64,000 nt of DNA from Bacteriovorax stolpii. Lineage in GTDB: Bacteria > Bdellovibrionota > UBA2428. Under the pieces are notes generated by a model. The model made no database searches, was not told the origin of the DNA, and worked only from the letters and a program-made list of their open reading frames with translations. Positions 35,101 to 41,260 of the stretch are shown here, in pieces. A program made the translations under genes and the position numbers. Positions within the stretch are counted from its first letter, which is position 1; each line of letters opens with the position of its first letter. The stretch covers positions 1 to 64,000 of the forward strand of contig CAMCVE010000012.1 in the NCBI GenBank assembly GCA_945881775.1. Direction: 5' to 3'.

Positions 35101-37007
35101 TGCCAGAACTCCTCGACATTTCGTGCTCCGGGAAAGCGTCCCTCCATTGCAATGACCGCTACGGCAGACTCTTCCGGTCTCGGAGTCGCACGTATCTTCA
35201 TTTTAGAGGACTGCACTTCTTGGCTTAGAAACGTAGCCATCGAAGAGACGCTCGGATGAGCCATGAGTTGAAGCATTGAAAGCTTTCGACCGGTGGCCAC
35301 CTCAAGTTTTTCGACGAGAACCTCGCCTAGCAGCGAGGATCCCCCGGCATCAAAAAAGTTTTCGTCGCGGCCCAAATTGGGGCGCTGCAAAAGTTCGGAC
35401 CAGATAGGGAGGAGTTGAGACTCCATTGATCCCGAGGAAACTGTCTGTGTTGTTTTGGAGTGATCTCGGGACTCAAGCGAAAGTTTTGCAAGTTGGGCAC
35501 GGTCGAGTTTGCCATGGGCATTCAAAGGGAGAGACGCAACGAAATGAATCCGCGCCGGAACCATGTAGTCCGGTACAAGATTATTTACGCGTTCTCTGAG
35601 CGTTCTCTCGGTCACAGAAGATGATTTTTCGGCGACAACAACCCAAGCCTCGATTCGAGCGGAAACTCCCTCTCCAGTAAGGCAGGCAGCGGCTTGTGAA
35701 ACACCTTCTTGGAGGGCAAGCGCCGATTCAATTTCACCAAGCTCAATGCGGAAGCCGCGGAGCTTAATCTGATTGTCGAGACGCCCAAGGTACTCGAGGT
35801 CGCCCGAAGGAAGGCGTCGGACTTTGTCACCGCTCCGGTAGTAGAGTTGGCCTTCGCGCTGAATATACTTTTCGGCGCTGAGCTCGGGGCGCTTAATATA
35901 TCCGAGAGAAACGCCTGGACCCGAAATGATAAGCTCCCCGCTCTCCCCATCTGCGACGCTGTTAAGAGAAGCATCGCAGATAGCGAGCCTCAGGTCTTTA
36001 ATTTCGCGCCCTATGTTCGAGGTCGCACTCCCGGCGTCAGCGGGCCCAACAAACTTGAAGCTTGAGAAGATGGTGCATTCGGTGGGGCCATACCCGTTGA
36101 TCAGGCGCGGGTTTTCAAAACCACGCTTTTCGAACCACGGCGCAAGAAGTCTGAGATCAAGCGATTCCCCTCCGAGAATAACATATCGCAGAGAAAGGTC
36201 TTCACCTGATCCACGCAGATGACGGCGCATCAGAGGCATGAATGCGGAGGGTGTTGCGTTGAGGATGCTGACCTTTTCATTTACTAAGAGCTCATAGAAG
36301 TCAGCCGCGGAGCGACTGACTTCGCTTGGAACAACGCAGAGTCGTCCCCCGAAGAGCAATGCTCCCCAAATTTCCCAAACAGAAAAGTCAAAACAGTAGG
36401 AATGAAAGAGCGTCCAGACATCGGTCTCGCGGAATCCATAAAGATCTTGAGCGTGTTCAAAAAGTCGGAGCACTGAGCGGTGTGAAGTCAGTGCGGCCTT
36501 GGGTTCGCCAGTGGAGCCCGAAGTAAAGATCGCGTAGGCAGGAGCATCGGGAGAGATCTCGACCTTGAGATCCGCCGTGGAGCTCTTCGAAACAGTGGTC
36601 TGCCACTCGCGCGAGTCGCAAATCTCCAGAGGCATAGTGACTGCCATAAACGACGCGCGGAATTTTTCCTGGCTCAGGATTCTCACGGGTTCAGCGTCTT
36701 CGAGAATCGAGCGCACTCGCGCTGCCGGATAGGCGGAATCCAGCGGGATGTATGCGGCGCCGGTCTTAAGGATCGCCAGAAGGTTCACGATGAGGTCTAC
36801 ATTCTTGTCCAAGAGAAGTGCGACACGAGTGTTTTTTCCGATGCCGAGGGAGTGGAGATGGTTTGCAAGTTGGTTCGAGGCTTCGTCGAGTTCGCGGTAG
36901 CTCAGGTGCCGCATCTCAGAGTCAGAGACGGCAATCCTGTCGGGAAAACGGGCGGCGGTCTTCTTGAAGGAAGCGCTGAGGCCGAGGTGTGGATCAAAAT
37001 AGGGCAC
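26196..37007 (-). CDS. Hybrid NRPS-PKS-aminotransferase megasynthetase
   Basis: The protein has 3603 residues and a GTG start. Domains in order (approximate residues): A1 1-505; PCP1 530-605 (Ser558); KS 612-1040 (Cys782, later His in EGHGTGT and SNMGHL); AT 1115-1430 (Ser1201); ACP 1480-1540 (Ser1506); class III aminotransferase 1590-2035 (Lys1872); C1 2046-2465; A2 2470-2955; PCP2 2985-3055 (Ser3015); C2 3070-3500; PCP3 3520-3590 (Ser3550). Core residues of every domain appear intact. There is no ketoreductase, methyltransferase or thioesterase. It would load an amino acid, extend it with a malonyl-type unit, aminate the beta-keto group, and couple the result to glycine. The final C-PCP has no A domain. 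It follows the PPTase by 42 bases and is coupled to two hydrolases. Confidence 0.93.
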   Translation of the reverse strand: MPYFDPHLGLSASFKKTAARFPDRIAVSDSEMRHLSYRELDEASNQLANHLHSLGIGKNTRVALLLDKNVDLIVNLLAILKTGAAYIPLDSAYPAARVRSILEDAEPVRILSQEKFRASFMAVTMPLEICDSREWQTTVSKSSTADLKVEISPDAPAYAIFTSGSTGEPKAALTSHRSVLRLFEHAQDLYGFRETDVWTLFHSYCFDFSVWEIWGALLFGGRLCVVPSEVSRSAADFYELLVNEKVSILNATPSAFMPLMRRHLRGSGEDLSLRYVILGGESLDLRLLAPWFEKRGFENPRLINGYGPTECTIFSSFKFVGPADAGSATSNIGREIKDLRLAICDASLNSVADGESGELIISGPGVSLGYIKRPELSAEKYIQREGQLYYRSGDKVRRLPSGDLEYLGRLDNQIKLRGFRIELGEIESALALQEGVSQAAACLTGEGVSARIEAWVVVAEKSSSVTERTLRERVNNLVPDYMVPARIHFVASLPLNAHGKLDRAQLAKLSLESRDHSKTTQTVSSGSMESQLLPIWSELLQRPNLGRDENFFDAGGSSLLGEVLVEKLEVATGRKLSMLQLMAHPSVSSMATFLSQEVQSSKMKIRATPRPEESAVAVIAMEGRFPGARNVEEFWQALLEGRETLRFFKPDEICPSEAREDPNYIPVRGIVEGAFDFDAEFFGFTGSEASVLDPQQRLFLEICWLALEKAGYVGRQRPHNIGVFAGVSANTYFLNNVFRNSDVLKKIGLFGAQLLNERDHVASRVAYKLDLQGPALSIHTACSTSLVAISEAFFALREGRCEMALAGGATVFSPQNAGHLYQEGAMLSKDGHTASFSEHSSGTVFSDGAGVVLLKRLDDAVRDGDEVLAIIRGAALNNDGGLKPSFTAPSIEGQTEVVRQALGLAGLRAQDISYVEGHGTGTPLGDPMELEALTNAFRADTELEGFCALGSVKSNMGHLVAAAGVAGFMKAVLAIKHAQIPASLGCKQPTSKHNWSRSPFFVNTSLRAWTGARRAGVSSFGVGGTNAHVILESAPSTDSIVPDLDRGPQLLVLSARSPHALRQMSKDWAHDLKTRTARIQDIAMSASRGRKEFSERRWVVANSRSEAQRLLLEESSPYSGQGQCQSTRDVLFLFPGDGTQYTSMGEQLLKSDSLFAQHMSHCLEANAAAVSPQAKLLALEYSLARTLMDRGVQPRALLGYSLGEFTAAVIAGVFSLQEAFALLETQWKALQAISKGSMLSVRLPTMEVQKILPPNLAVAASISPFLSIVSGSVPELSSFAELLSTKDVPSSRISVDYAYHSPAMDAVSQTLLDKLQHVRLHAPQIDLYSGSKGRLLAHEEALSPNHWSNVIRASIQFQDCVAAAHNDNPDVVWLELGPGKNLTTFARQCLPPSTHVVPSLSDRSEAESLEWLSCQGKLWCLGSEILTPVDADARKVSLPAYPFERKHYLAEATLNAAAPARPSDVEPVGVSNSVLEQVVGLFEDISGLEISSFGRDLSFTEMGLDSLFLTQAATALEKKFKIPLSFRRLTEDLATLGTLSDYIGAAAPSAGETPMAHVFSESAAARSIGDEEAEVTRVPFGAIARVSRTSEEFTPAQALAFDRWKSLYIQRTAGSKAHASENRAHFADPRVVSGFKPATKEIVYPVAVSRSKGSKLWDIDGNEYIDLLNGFGTNFLGHSPDFIKEAQKAQLDLGIEVGPSTPLAGETAKLFCEITGNERAAFCCTGSEAVLGCVRIARTVTKRDLLVVFAGSYHGIVDEVIVRGGKNGRAYAAAPGIMPSSVGNVIVLEYGNSDSLRVIRDRASEIAAVLVEPVQSRNPRLQPTAFLKELRTLTEQTEICLIFDEVITGLRAHPQGAQAIFDVKADLASYGKVVGGSNPIGVIAGKRKFMDALDGGDWRFGDESRPEVGVTYFAGTYLRHPLALSAAFAVLKHLKSEGPELQKSLNARTQNFVEQVNEHLKSVGAPFELHHFASMFRLSFLEETPYSELFCLLMRSKGIHIIENFPCFLTASHSQADLEQCHKAFEDSVAEMQDAGFFRRGEDRSSTPAQREIWMASQMSSQASLSYNEAVELRLSGELNKKALEAALQWLLKRHASLRARFDAKTGALHEAPMPAGPLISVKDIQETELPFDLTHGPLIRFSLIEDGPTQQRLRICAHHIVCDGWSLGIIIKELALAYGSFIKGLEPALSPAGSMTDYALARSKLQDRNRKYWRGVYTTLPERLRLPIDKERTANRSFESKRLDWPLAPGQIQALREAGLKNGTSFFTTLFTGVTTWFARMSGQNDFVMGVAKAGQASCDFPTLVGHCVNTLPVRVRPATARSFVDNIKASRSVLLDAFEHGDTTFQEILRDMKVSRHEDRVPLMPVLFNLDQTLDVTKFDWSGLHAGFLSLPRVSENFELFINAVETLDGGLTLETQYSLDLFSDEQMTALMQSLCHYLASAAADPTSPVAALPLVSLNPPQPSLESFETQPALSSLLDSRLKVSDLQGRVLDRDGLTRAAIQVWQGLLRAGLKPGDRVALLLDRTAQLPATLLGVLSCEAPYVPLDPQYPITKVLDILRDADPTLVLASRAYQKIASTFERNVVWVEDLLESPLDLKQAPTALPLVPASTPAYILYTSGSTGKSKGVVVTHGSLVNFLLSMKECPGLSPEDRIAAITTLTFDIAGLEIYLPLICGAQLVVLDREMARDGRALVACLREQRITTLQATPTSWTLLQLAGLSDASLNLRALAGGEPLPKELASELLRTSRELWNMYGPTETTIWSSCLRVTPEHLKAISIPIGSPIRQTQIHILDTNLQPLPAGVVGEICIGGWGVAKGYWKNESLTHEKFVAAPFEGASSGTSLYRTGDLGRRLPNGDLQILGRSDQQVKIRGYRIEIGEVESALASIADLTQSAVLAAQGPAGIELVAFYVSSTLLAASGVRSQLLGRLAENSIPTRYHRLDSLPMTANDKIDRVALKKLAEAPPPSQAPRSALRGLSDAEVQLAQAWSQVLGIEMNQLEPDSDFFVLGGHSVLALRLIGLLEKEGLELALPDIFAQATLGSMAQKCRSSQLPLEDIPRVETSARVSLSPMQARLYYLARLFPDSRAFNLPAAFVLKGKLSRKALQDSLDSLLTRQTALSIVFVEDAQGARLEQKPFKLDLGFEKIGSSKLQARLDTEVRRIFDFKQGPLFWARVFETSEHEHVMAIVVHHLIFDGWSFDLLLDELGSGYASLEQGAEIKVQPLQIQYRDFAQWQSQTQLRNRNVHAPFWKQALMDMPPLRLPADHVRPDSLKYQSKMMEFSVPEALVKNLSRFATSQGATLSMLLLAVYKVLLHQWSGQEDFCVGVPVQGRQRPETLGVIGFFVNTVLLRNKIPKGTTFSTLLKNVRDASLGALAHQDMPFEKISELLPGNSRTSSAALYQAFFSYQDTRNRSQSFGNLELGQVHLHSGHIATEISLAFKETGKGLHAELDYSTELFTSQTAEHLLQEFQVLLKKIAEGADFEVHCSAIKSQSPISTKAIQSAPPADTSLPQTPAEVTVAEIWRSLTHSASAVRRSDTFFDVGGHSLLAIQLLNRLENVFGCTVNPQILLTHTLSELATALHKAPPQNWLQRLLRRRRT
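26205..26209 (-). promoter_or_regulatory. Ribosome-binding site that fixes a GTG start
   Basis: GGAGG lies five bases before the GTG of the small hydrolase gene (26199) and is embedded in the last codons of the synthetase gene. It supports translation of the hydrolase directly after the synthetase. Confidence 0.6.
26238..27800 (-). other. Synthetase part 4: terminal C2-PCP3 without A or TE
   Basis: C2 starts at SLSPMQARLYYLA and keeps the HHLIFDGW motif. Directly after it comes PCP3 (VGGHSLLA, Ser3550) and a basic tail (QRLLRRRRT). There is no adenylation domain between them and no thioesterase, reductase or terminal condensation domain behind. PCP3 must be loaded in trans or the pair must act in release. 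Confidence 0.82.
27843..30872 (-). other. Synthetase part 3: C1-A2-PCP2, glycine-type module
   Basis: C1 has the complete HHIVCDG motif. A2 has YTSGSTGKSKG, MYGPTETT, YRTGD and NDKIDR. Its ten-position code is D-I-L-Q-L-G-M-I-W-K, one position away from the published glycine code (L at the seventh position). PCP2 has LGGHSVLAL (Ser3015). Confidence 0.82.
30903..35174 (-). other. Synthetase part 2: KS-AT-ACP and embedded aminotransferase
   Basis: KS has the HTACSTSL active site (Cys782). AT has GYSLGEF (Ser1201, Tyr instead of the usual His before it) and YAYHSPAMD, which is nearer the malonyl than the methylmalonyl type. ACP has GLDSL (Ser1506). The aminotransferase is of the class III/glutamate-semialdehyde type with Lys1872 in YGKVVGGSNPIG. 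A KS-AT-ACP-AMT order is also seen in microcystin McyE (with an extra methyltransferase there) and, in variant form, in iturin/mycosubtilin synthetases, where it makes beta-amino acids. Confidence 0.85.
35193..37007 (-). other. Synthetase part 1: loading module A1-PCP1
   Basis: A1 carries AIFTSGSTGEPKA, NGYGPTECT, YYRSGD and PLNAHGKLDR. Reading the ten specificity positions against GrsA gives D-F-W-N-I-G-G-I-F-K. The first five match the threonine code but 322-331 do not, so the substrate is uncertain. PCP1 has DAGGSSLL with Ser558. There is no C domain before A1, so it is a loading module. Confidence 0.8.
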
Positions 37008-37049
37008 GTGCCTAGTATCTTAGTGCCTGGGTGGAGGGTCGTTAAGATG

Positions 37050-37760
37050 TCAAAATACATCGATGATTCGCGTCGTTTTTTCGGCCGCAACGCTTGTTTC
37101 GCACACGAAGAGATCGGCGAACTTTTTCCATGTTCCGGTGAGAGTCCGGGAGCTTTTAGAGTCGAACACTTTGAACAGTCCTGAAGAGTTTAATTCTCGC
37201 AAATCAAGATCTCGGAAATCTCTGAAGACGTTGTCCAGAGGGTTGAGGGCTTTGTAGACAGCTTCTTTGGCGGCAAAGGCGCAGCTTAGAAACTCTTCTG
37301 GACTCATCCATTTGGGGGCTTGGAGCCGTTCGCTCTCGCTCAGAACGCGTCCTTCAATCTCCAGGCGCAAAAGTGGAGAGACGCATCTTTCGGCGTCAAC
37401 GCCCACCGAACTCAAAAGATCTGTGGACGAAATTATTACAATGGCAAAGTCTCGCGTATGGCTGATGGATCCCACAAATCCCCGAGGCCAAATGGGCCGG
37501 CGGTCACGGGCGCGCCCGACGCTCAGGTCTGTGGAGCCCAGCAGATCCAGCGCCAGGGCGGCGCACGCCCGGCCAGCGCAAAATTCTTGACGCCGCGACG
37601 TTACAGCTTGGTTCCACTCCGGACCTAAACGGAGCAGCTCTTGTGGAAGATTCCACGACAAGACCTGTCGGTCCGGATTCGAAAAATACAGAGCATTTTC
37701 GATGTCACTGAAAGGTCCCTCAAGCGAAACACAGGCCGTTCGGTTCGGGAAAATACTCAT
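37050..37760 (-). CDS. Sfp/EntD-type 4'-phosphopantetheinyl transferase
   Basis: The protein has 236 residues. The EntD-branch motifs are present: FCAGRACAALAL, RRPIWPRGFVGSISHT, VGVDAE with the metal-binding Asp-x-Glu, and FAAKEAVYKALNP with the catalytic W/F-x-x-K-E-x-x-x-K pattern. It would attach the phosphopantetheine arm to the three PCPs and the ACP of the adjacent synthetase, and perhaps to the separate ACP at 47789. It lies eight bases downstream of the peptidase gene and 42 bases upstream of the synthetase. Confidence 0.9.
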   Translation of the reverse strand: MSIFPNRTACVSLEGPFSDIENALYFSNPDRQVLSWNLPQELLRLGPEWNQAVTSRRQEFCAGRACAALALDLLGSTDLSVGRARDRRPIWPRGFVGSISHTRDFAIVIISSTDLLSSVGVDAERCVSPLLRLEIEGRVLSESERLQAPKWMSPEEFLSCAFAAKEAVYKALNPLDNVFRDFRDLDLRELNSSGLFKVFDSKSSRTLTGTWKKFADLFVCETSVAAEKTTRIIDVF

Positions 37761-37768
37761 CGGAGTCT

Positions 37769-38839
37769 CTAGCGATGCATCGCAAGCTCGAGCAGAAACG
37801 CGAGCGTCAGTCGAGTAAAGCGTTTGCCGTGCTCGAATGAGATCCGGTCGATTGTGTCTTGGGGAGTATGGGCGTAGGGGTTGTCTTTGCCAATGGTTTC
37901 AGAATACGGGAAGCCAACAGGAAATCCGCGCTGGCGCCAGGCGGCATGGTCGCTGCAACCATAGCCACAGGCCGACATCACAAATGGAACATCAAGATAC
38001 GTTGTGACGAGTTGACCCAGAAATGCGCTGATCTCGGGGTGAGTGAAATCCGAAACCAATGCGATCTTAGGTTCTGCTCCGGGATACATGGTGCCTTCGA
38101 GTTGCAGCACCGCTTTGACGTCGGTGCCTTCCAGACGATAGCTCTCGGAGACGTAGTGACTGCCGATCAGGCCCAATTCCTCTCCGGCATAGGCCATAAA
38201 TTCGAGAGTTCTCAGGGGTCGGATGTCGTTCTCAACAAGAATTCGAAAAGCCTCGAGGATCACGGCCATACCTGAAGCGTTGTCATCGGCGCCGGGGCAC
38301 GGATCATTCACGTTGGCCATGCCCGTCACTGAGTTGATGCAGTCAGCAGGAGTCCCTACGACGATGTGTTCTGACGCCAAAGCATCACGTCCCTTAAGGC
38401 GAACAATGAGACTCGGCTGCACTCTTGGCGCGTCGGCCGAGACGTGTTCTTGAAGAATGACTTCGATGTCAGGGCGGTCTTTTGCGATCGCCTTGAATTT
38501 TTCTGCATAGGCGATCAGCGAGGCCCGGCCCGTGCTGGAACGGTAGTAGCGGTTGTTGAACTTGACGAGGTCCTCAACACTTTGACGAAGCCTTTCAGTC
38601 GAGATGTCTTCAAGTAGAGGCGCGAGGGTGAGCTGCTGAGAGAGCTTGCGTCCTGCAAAGAACCAGGGAAATTTTGGAAAATTGTCTTGCTCGGGATAGC
38701 GTGCTTCGAAACTCACTTTGGGGTCTGGGGCACGAAAATAAGGTTCGAGAACCGCCGCCGTGATCATCTGAGGGCTGAGCAAACATACTGTAGCTCGCAA
38801 GAAGTTTTTGAAGATCCAAGAGCGTCGGCGCGAGTTCAT
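37769..38839 (-). CDS. Secreted M28-family metallopeptidase with an altered zinc site
   Basis: The protein has 356 residues with an N-terminal signal (MNSRRRSWIFKNFLRATVCLL, ending near ITAA). The M28 co-catalytic zinc residues are mostly present: PGADDNASG (bridging Asp), AYAGEELG (catalytic and ligand Glu), an acidic residue in LQLEGTM in place of the usual Asp, and His in AHTPQDT. The first ligand motif, normally G-x-H-x-D, reads G-T-P-A-D with Pro164 at the His position. The enzyme may be altered or bind one metal. It is the first gene of the synthetase operon and could trim a secreted precursor, but that is inference. Confidence 0.78.
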   Translation of the reverse strand: MNSRRRSWIFKNFLRATVCLLSPQMITAAVLEPYFRAPDPKVSFEARYPEQDNFPKFPWFFAGRKLSQQLTLAPLLEDISTERLRQSVEDLVKFNNRYYRSSTGRASLIAYAEKFKAIAKDRPDIEVILQEHVSADAPRVQPSLIVRLKGRDALASEHIVVGTPADCINSVTGMANVNDPCPGADDNASGMAVILEAFRILVENDIRPLRTLEFMAYAGEELGLIGSHYVSESYRLEGTDVKAVLQLEGTMYPGAEPKIALVSDFTHPEISAFLGQLVTTYLDVPFVMSACGYGCSDHAAWRQRGFPVGFPYSETIGKDNPYAHTPQDTIDRISFEHGKRFTRLTLAFLLELAMHR

Positions 38840-38845
38840 AGTGAA

Positions 38846-38851
38846 AGTATA
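38846..38851 (-). promoter_or_regulatory. Candidate -10 box before the synthetase operon
   Basis: TATACT on the minus strand ends six bases before the ATG at 38839, inside an AT-rich stretch. If used, transcription would start at or next to the ATG, giving a leaderless mRNA. The -35 region (TTCTGG/TGGACG) is poor. No good ribosome site precedes this ATG, which fits. Confidence 0.3.
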
Positions 38852-38907
38852 TCCAATTGGGCAAGAAGGCGTCCAGAAGATTGACGATGTCTAGAAATCT
38901 TTGCGGA

Positions 38908-39732
38908 CTAAGTCGAATTTGTCTCTAAATCGAAACAGAATCCAGAATAGTTTTCGATGTCCAGACCCACCTCGAAGGGAATCGTCATCTTTTTCCCGAC
39001 GTTGAGCCAGCTGTCGCGCAGGGAGTATCCCAGAGACTCGATCTCTTTTACAAAAACAGAACGATCATGAACTCGGTAGACGCAAATCGCTGTTCCAATG
39101 TTGTTGAGCGTAAAAAAACTTTTTGAATCGTGCAAAGCTGCCGTGTTGATGACGATTCGACGGGGAAGATTTTGTCGTACTTCGAGAATCTCACGGAGAG
39201 TTTGTGGGAGATATTGGAGGGCTCCCGAGACATAGAGAATATCGACTCCGCTCACGGGAATACTTGCAGAGAATTTAAGAGCAGAAGGCGCTTTGCGTGT
39301 CACTGCGAAGAGGCGACCTTCTTCGACTACGGCGGGCACATCAACAACCGTCCACAAAGAGTCTGTGGGGAATGTGCTTAACTTCGAGAACGCATAGAAT
39401 TTTATGCCTACGCTTCCGCCGACATCGACCACGTGACGAAGGCCTTGATCAAAGGCATCTTTGATCCAAAATAGTGCAGGGTAGTCGTAGTCATCGATCT
39501 GAAGTTTCCCTTCGTAGAGTTTTGCGGAGTCGGAGTTGTCGTAGCCAAGCCGTCGTGCTTTCGGGACGGCGTTCTGCGCGGCCGACTGACTGAGAAAGTG
39601 ACCATGGAACAGGTGTGTGTTTTTCGCCACCGCAAATCTGCGCCCGTAGGCCCAGCGTCCGAGATGACGAAGGCCTGGCAGCACGCGCAAAGAATCTACT
39701 GCTTGGTGAAGTCGTCCAAAGGGTCCCGCCAT
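38908..39732 (-). CDS. SAM-dependent methyltransferase of the TIGR04325 type
   Basis: The protein has 274 residues. The Rossmann methyltransferase core is visible: HVVDVGGSVGIKFYAF (motif I, near residue 100), VVDVPAVVEEGR, DILYVSGALQYLP (motif IV-like), and RRIVINTAALHD. The WIKDAF...VVDVGGSVG arrangement is that of TIGR04325-family methyltransferases, which often sit in polysaccharide or small-molecule clusters. It lies 68 bases upstream of the peptidase and could be the first gene of the synthetase transcript, or belong to the glycan locus. Confidence 0.75.
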   Translation of the reverse strand: MAGPFGRLHQAVDSLRVLPGLRHLGRWAYGRRFAVAKNTHLFHGHFLSQSAAQNAVPKARRLGYDNSDSAKLYEGKLQIDDYDYPALFWIKDAFDQGLRHVVDVGGSVGIKFYAFSKLSTFPTDSLWTVVDVPAVVEEGRLFAVTRKAPSALKFSASIPVSGVDILYVSGALQYLPQTLREILEVRQNLPRRIVINTAALHDSKSFFTLNNIGTAICVYRVHDRSVFVKEIESLGYSLRDSWLNVGKKMTIPFEVGLDIENYSGFCFDLETNST

Positions 39733-39872
39733 GGCCTCTCTAGTGTATCTCGGGCCTCATCTTTGGAGAAGCCACGCACAATCGTCGCATAATTATATGG
39801 TTTTATTGTGTTTTTATGGTGAGCTCTCTTTGTTGTTGTGAGGCATGGGGCTTTCGCGTACAAGATGCTGCA

Positions 39873-41258
39873 ATGCGTAAAATCTTTGTCCCCCTCCCCA
39901 CAATCGGTTCATTCGTACTTCTCGCGGCGTTCTCAATGGGATCTGTTGCCCAGGCCGAGTCCACTCCCGAGACGATCTGCGCGGTCCCTGTTTGTGATAT
40001 TGCGGCTTATCTCACAGCTCTTCGTGAAGCGCCCAATGCGCAGCGCGAACAAAAGATTTTGAAGGACTTCCCGACCTTCCTTCAAGACAATCGCAAAACC
40101 ACAGATCTCGCAGTCTGGCAGAACCTGGCTGAGCTCGGCGAGAAAGTGCAGGAGCTTTCAATCCAGCTCGGAGATCCCGACTACATTTTGCGTGAAGCGG
40201 CCAACATGATCGACGTTTCGATGCTCGGTCTCTTCCGCTTTGGACCCACGACATCTGAGAATCTTTTTGAGGCGTTTTCGAAAATTTCTTCGAGTGGTCG
40301 TCGTTACGAAGCTCTTAGTTTTTGGGATAAGCTCGAGCGCGAGCAGTCTCTAGAAGTTGTCGAAGTGGTTGTTGATTTCGCCATCAAGGCTGAAGCTCTT
40401 GCCCGCAAGATCGACGATCCCGAATGGATTATCGCCAAAGCTCGCCAACTCGCGACGACCGGTTCCACGCGCATTGCTGCACTCGACCCGATCGTCGAAG
40501 GTCAGTACAAAATTCGCCTCCTGAAAGATCCCAACTTCGCGGAACTCTGCGGTGACATGGACAGCGTTGATACGTTGATCGTTGCGAACTGGATGACCTC
40601 GGAAGGTCTTGTGGCCACATTGATGAGCCGCCGTCTTGGAATGCACAAAGCTTACTTCAAAAACTTGCTGGTTTCCGAAGGAGCAACGCGCATCCGCGGT
40701 CAGGCCCTGAGCCAAGGAACTTCGTCGCGCATCACTCTCAAGCTCGACAAGGACACGGGAGATATCCGTGGATCTTTCTCCAGCACTCGCACGGGATGCA
40801 CCTACCGCCTCGAAGGAACTCGCAAGCATTCTCCCGGCCTTTACCTCCGCGACGGCGCTCTCGAACTTCCAGAGAAACCCACTTTGAAATCAGTGACCGG
40901 TATCTACCAAGCTGTGCTCGTGCCCGACTCAGTCGAAGGCTCCAAGCCTAAAATGCTTGAAGGTCGATTCATCATCCGCTCGCACGAACAGCCCAACGGT
41001 TCTGTGCTTGCAGCTTCGTTTGTTCGCAAGGATTTCACTCAGGATTTCCAATACGGATACCTGGTTAGCCCTCGCGGCTTTATGGTTTTCAATTCAGGAT
41101 CTGGCGAACAGACTTTGGTTCGTTGGGACATGGCCTTCCGCCCCGATGACCAAGGCGTTTGGGCTTGGCGCGGACAGATGTTCAGTCTCTTCAATGGCGT
41201 GACCGGTCAGGTTGTGCTGAAGAAGGTTTCCGAGCTCGGCTCCGACGACGAAGAATAG
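39873..41258 (+). CDS. Large secreted protein of unknown function
   Basis: The protein has 461 residues from ATG 39873, with a signal peptide (MRKIFVPLPTIGSFVLLAAF, cut near AQA). The N-terminal third is helical. The C-terminal half is beta-rich with repeated hairpin-like segments (GDIRGSFSSTRTGCTYRLEG; LEGRFIIRSHEQPNGSVLAASF; MFSLFNGVTGQVVLKKV), reminiscent of a lipocalin-like or calycin sandwich. Four cysteines are present. I do not recognise a family. The 140-base gap upstream contains an AT-rich TAATTATATGG near 39790 that could hold its promoter. Confidence 0.65.
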   Translation: MRKIFVPLPTIGSFVLLAAFSMGSVAQAESTPETICAVPVCDIAAYLTALREAPNAQREQKILKDFPTFLQDNRKTTDLAVWQNLAELGEKVQELSIQLGDPDYILREAANMIDVSMLGLFRFGPTTSENLFEAFSKISSSGRRYEALSFWDKLEREQSLEVVEVVVDFAIKAEALARKIDDPEWIIAKARQLATTGSTRIAALDPIVEGQYKIRLLKDPNFAELCGDMDSVDTLIVANWMTSEGLVATLMSRRLGMHKAYFKNLLVSEGATRIRGQALSQGTSSRITLKLDKDTGDIRGSFSSTRTGCTYRLEGTRKHSPGLYLRDGALELPEKPTLKSVTGIYQAVLVPDSVEGSKPKMLEGRFIIRSHEQPNGSVLAASFVRKDFTQDFQYGYLVSPRGFMVFNSGSGEQTLVRWDMAFRPDDQGVWAWRGQMFSLFNGVTGQVVLKKVSELGSDDEE

Positions 41259-41260
41259 GC

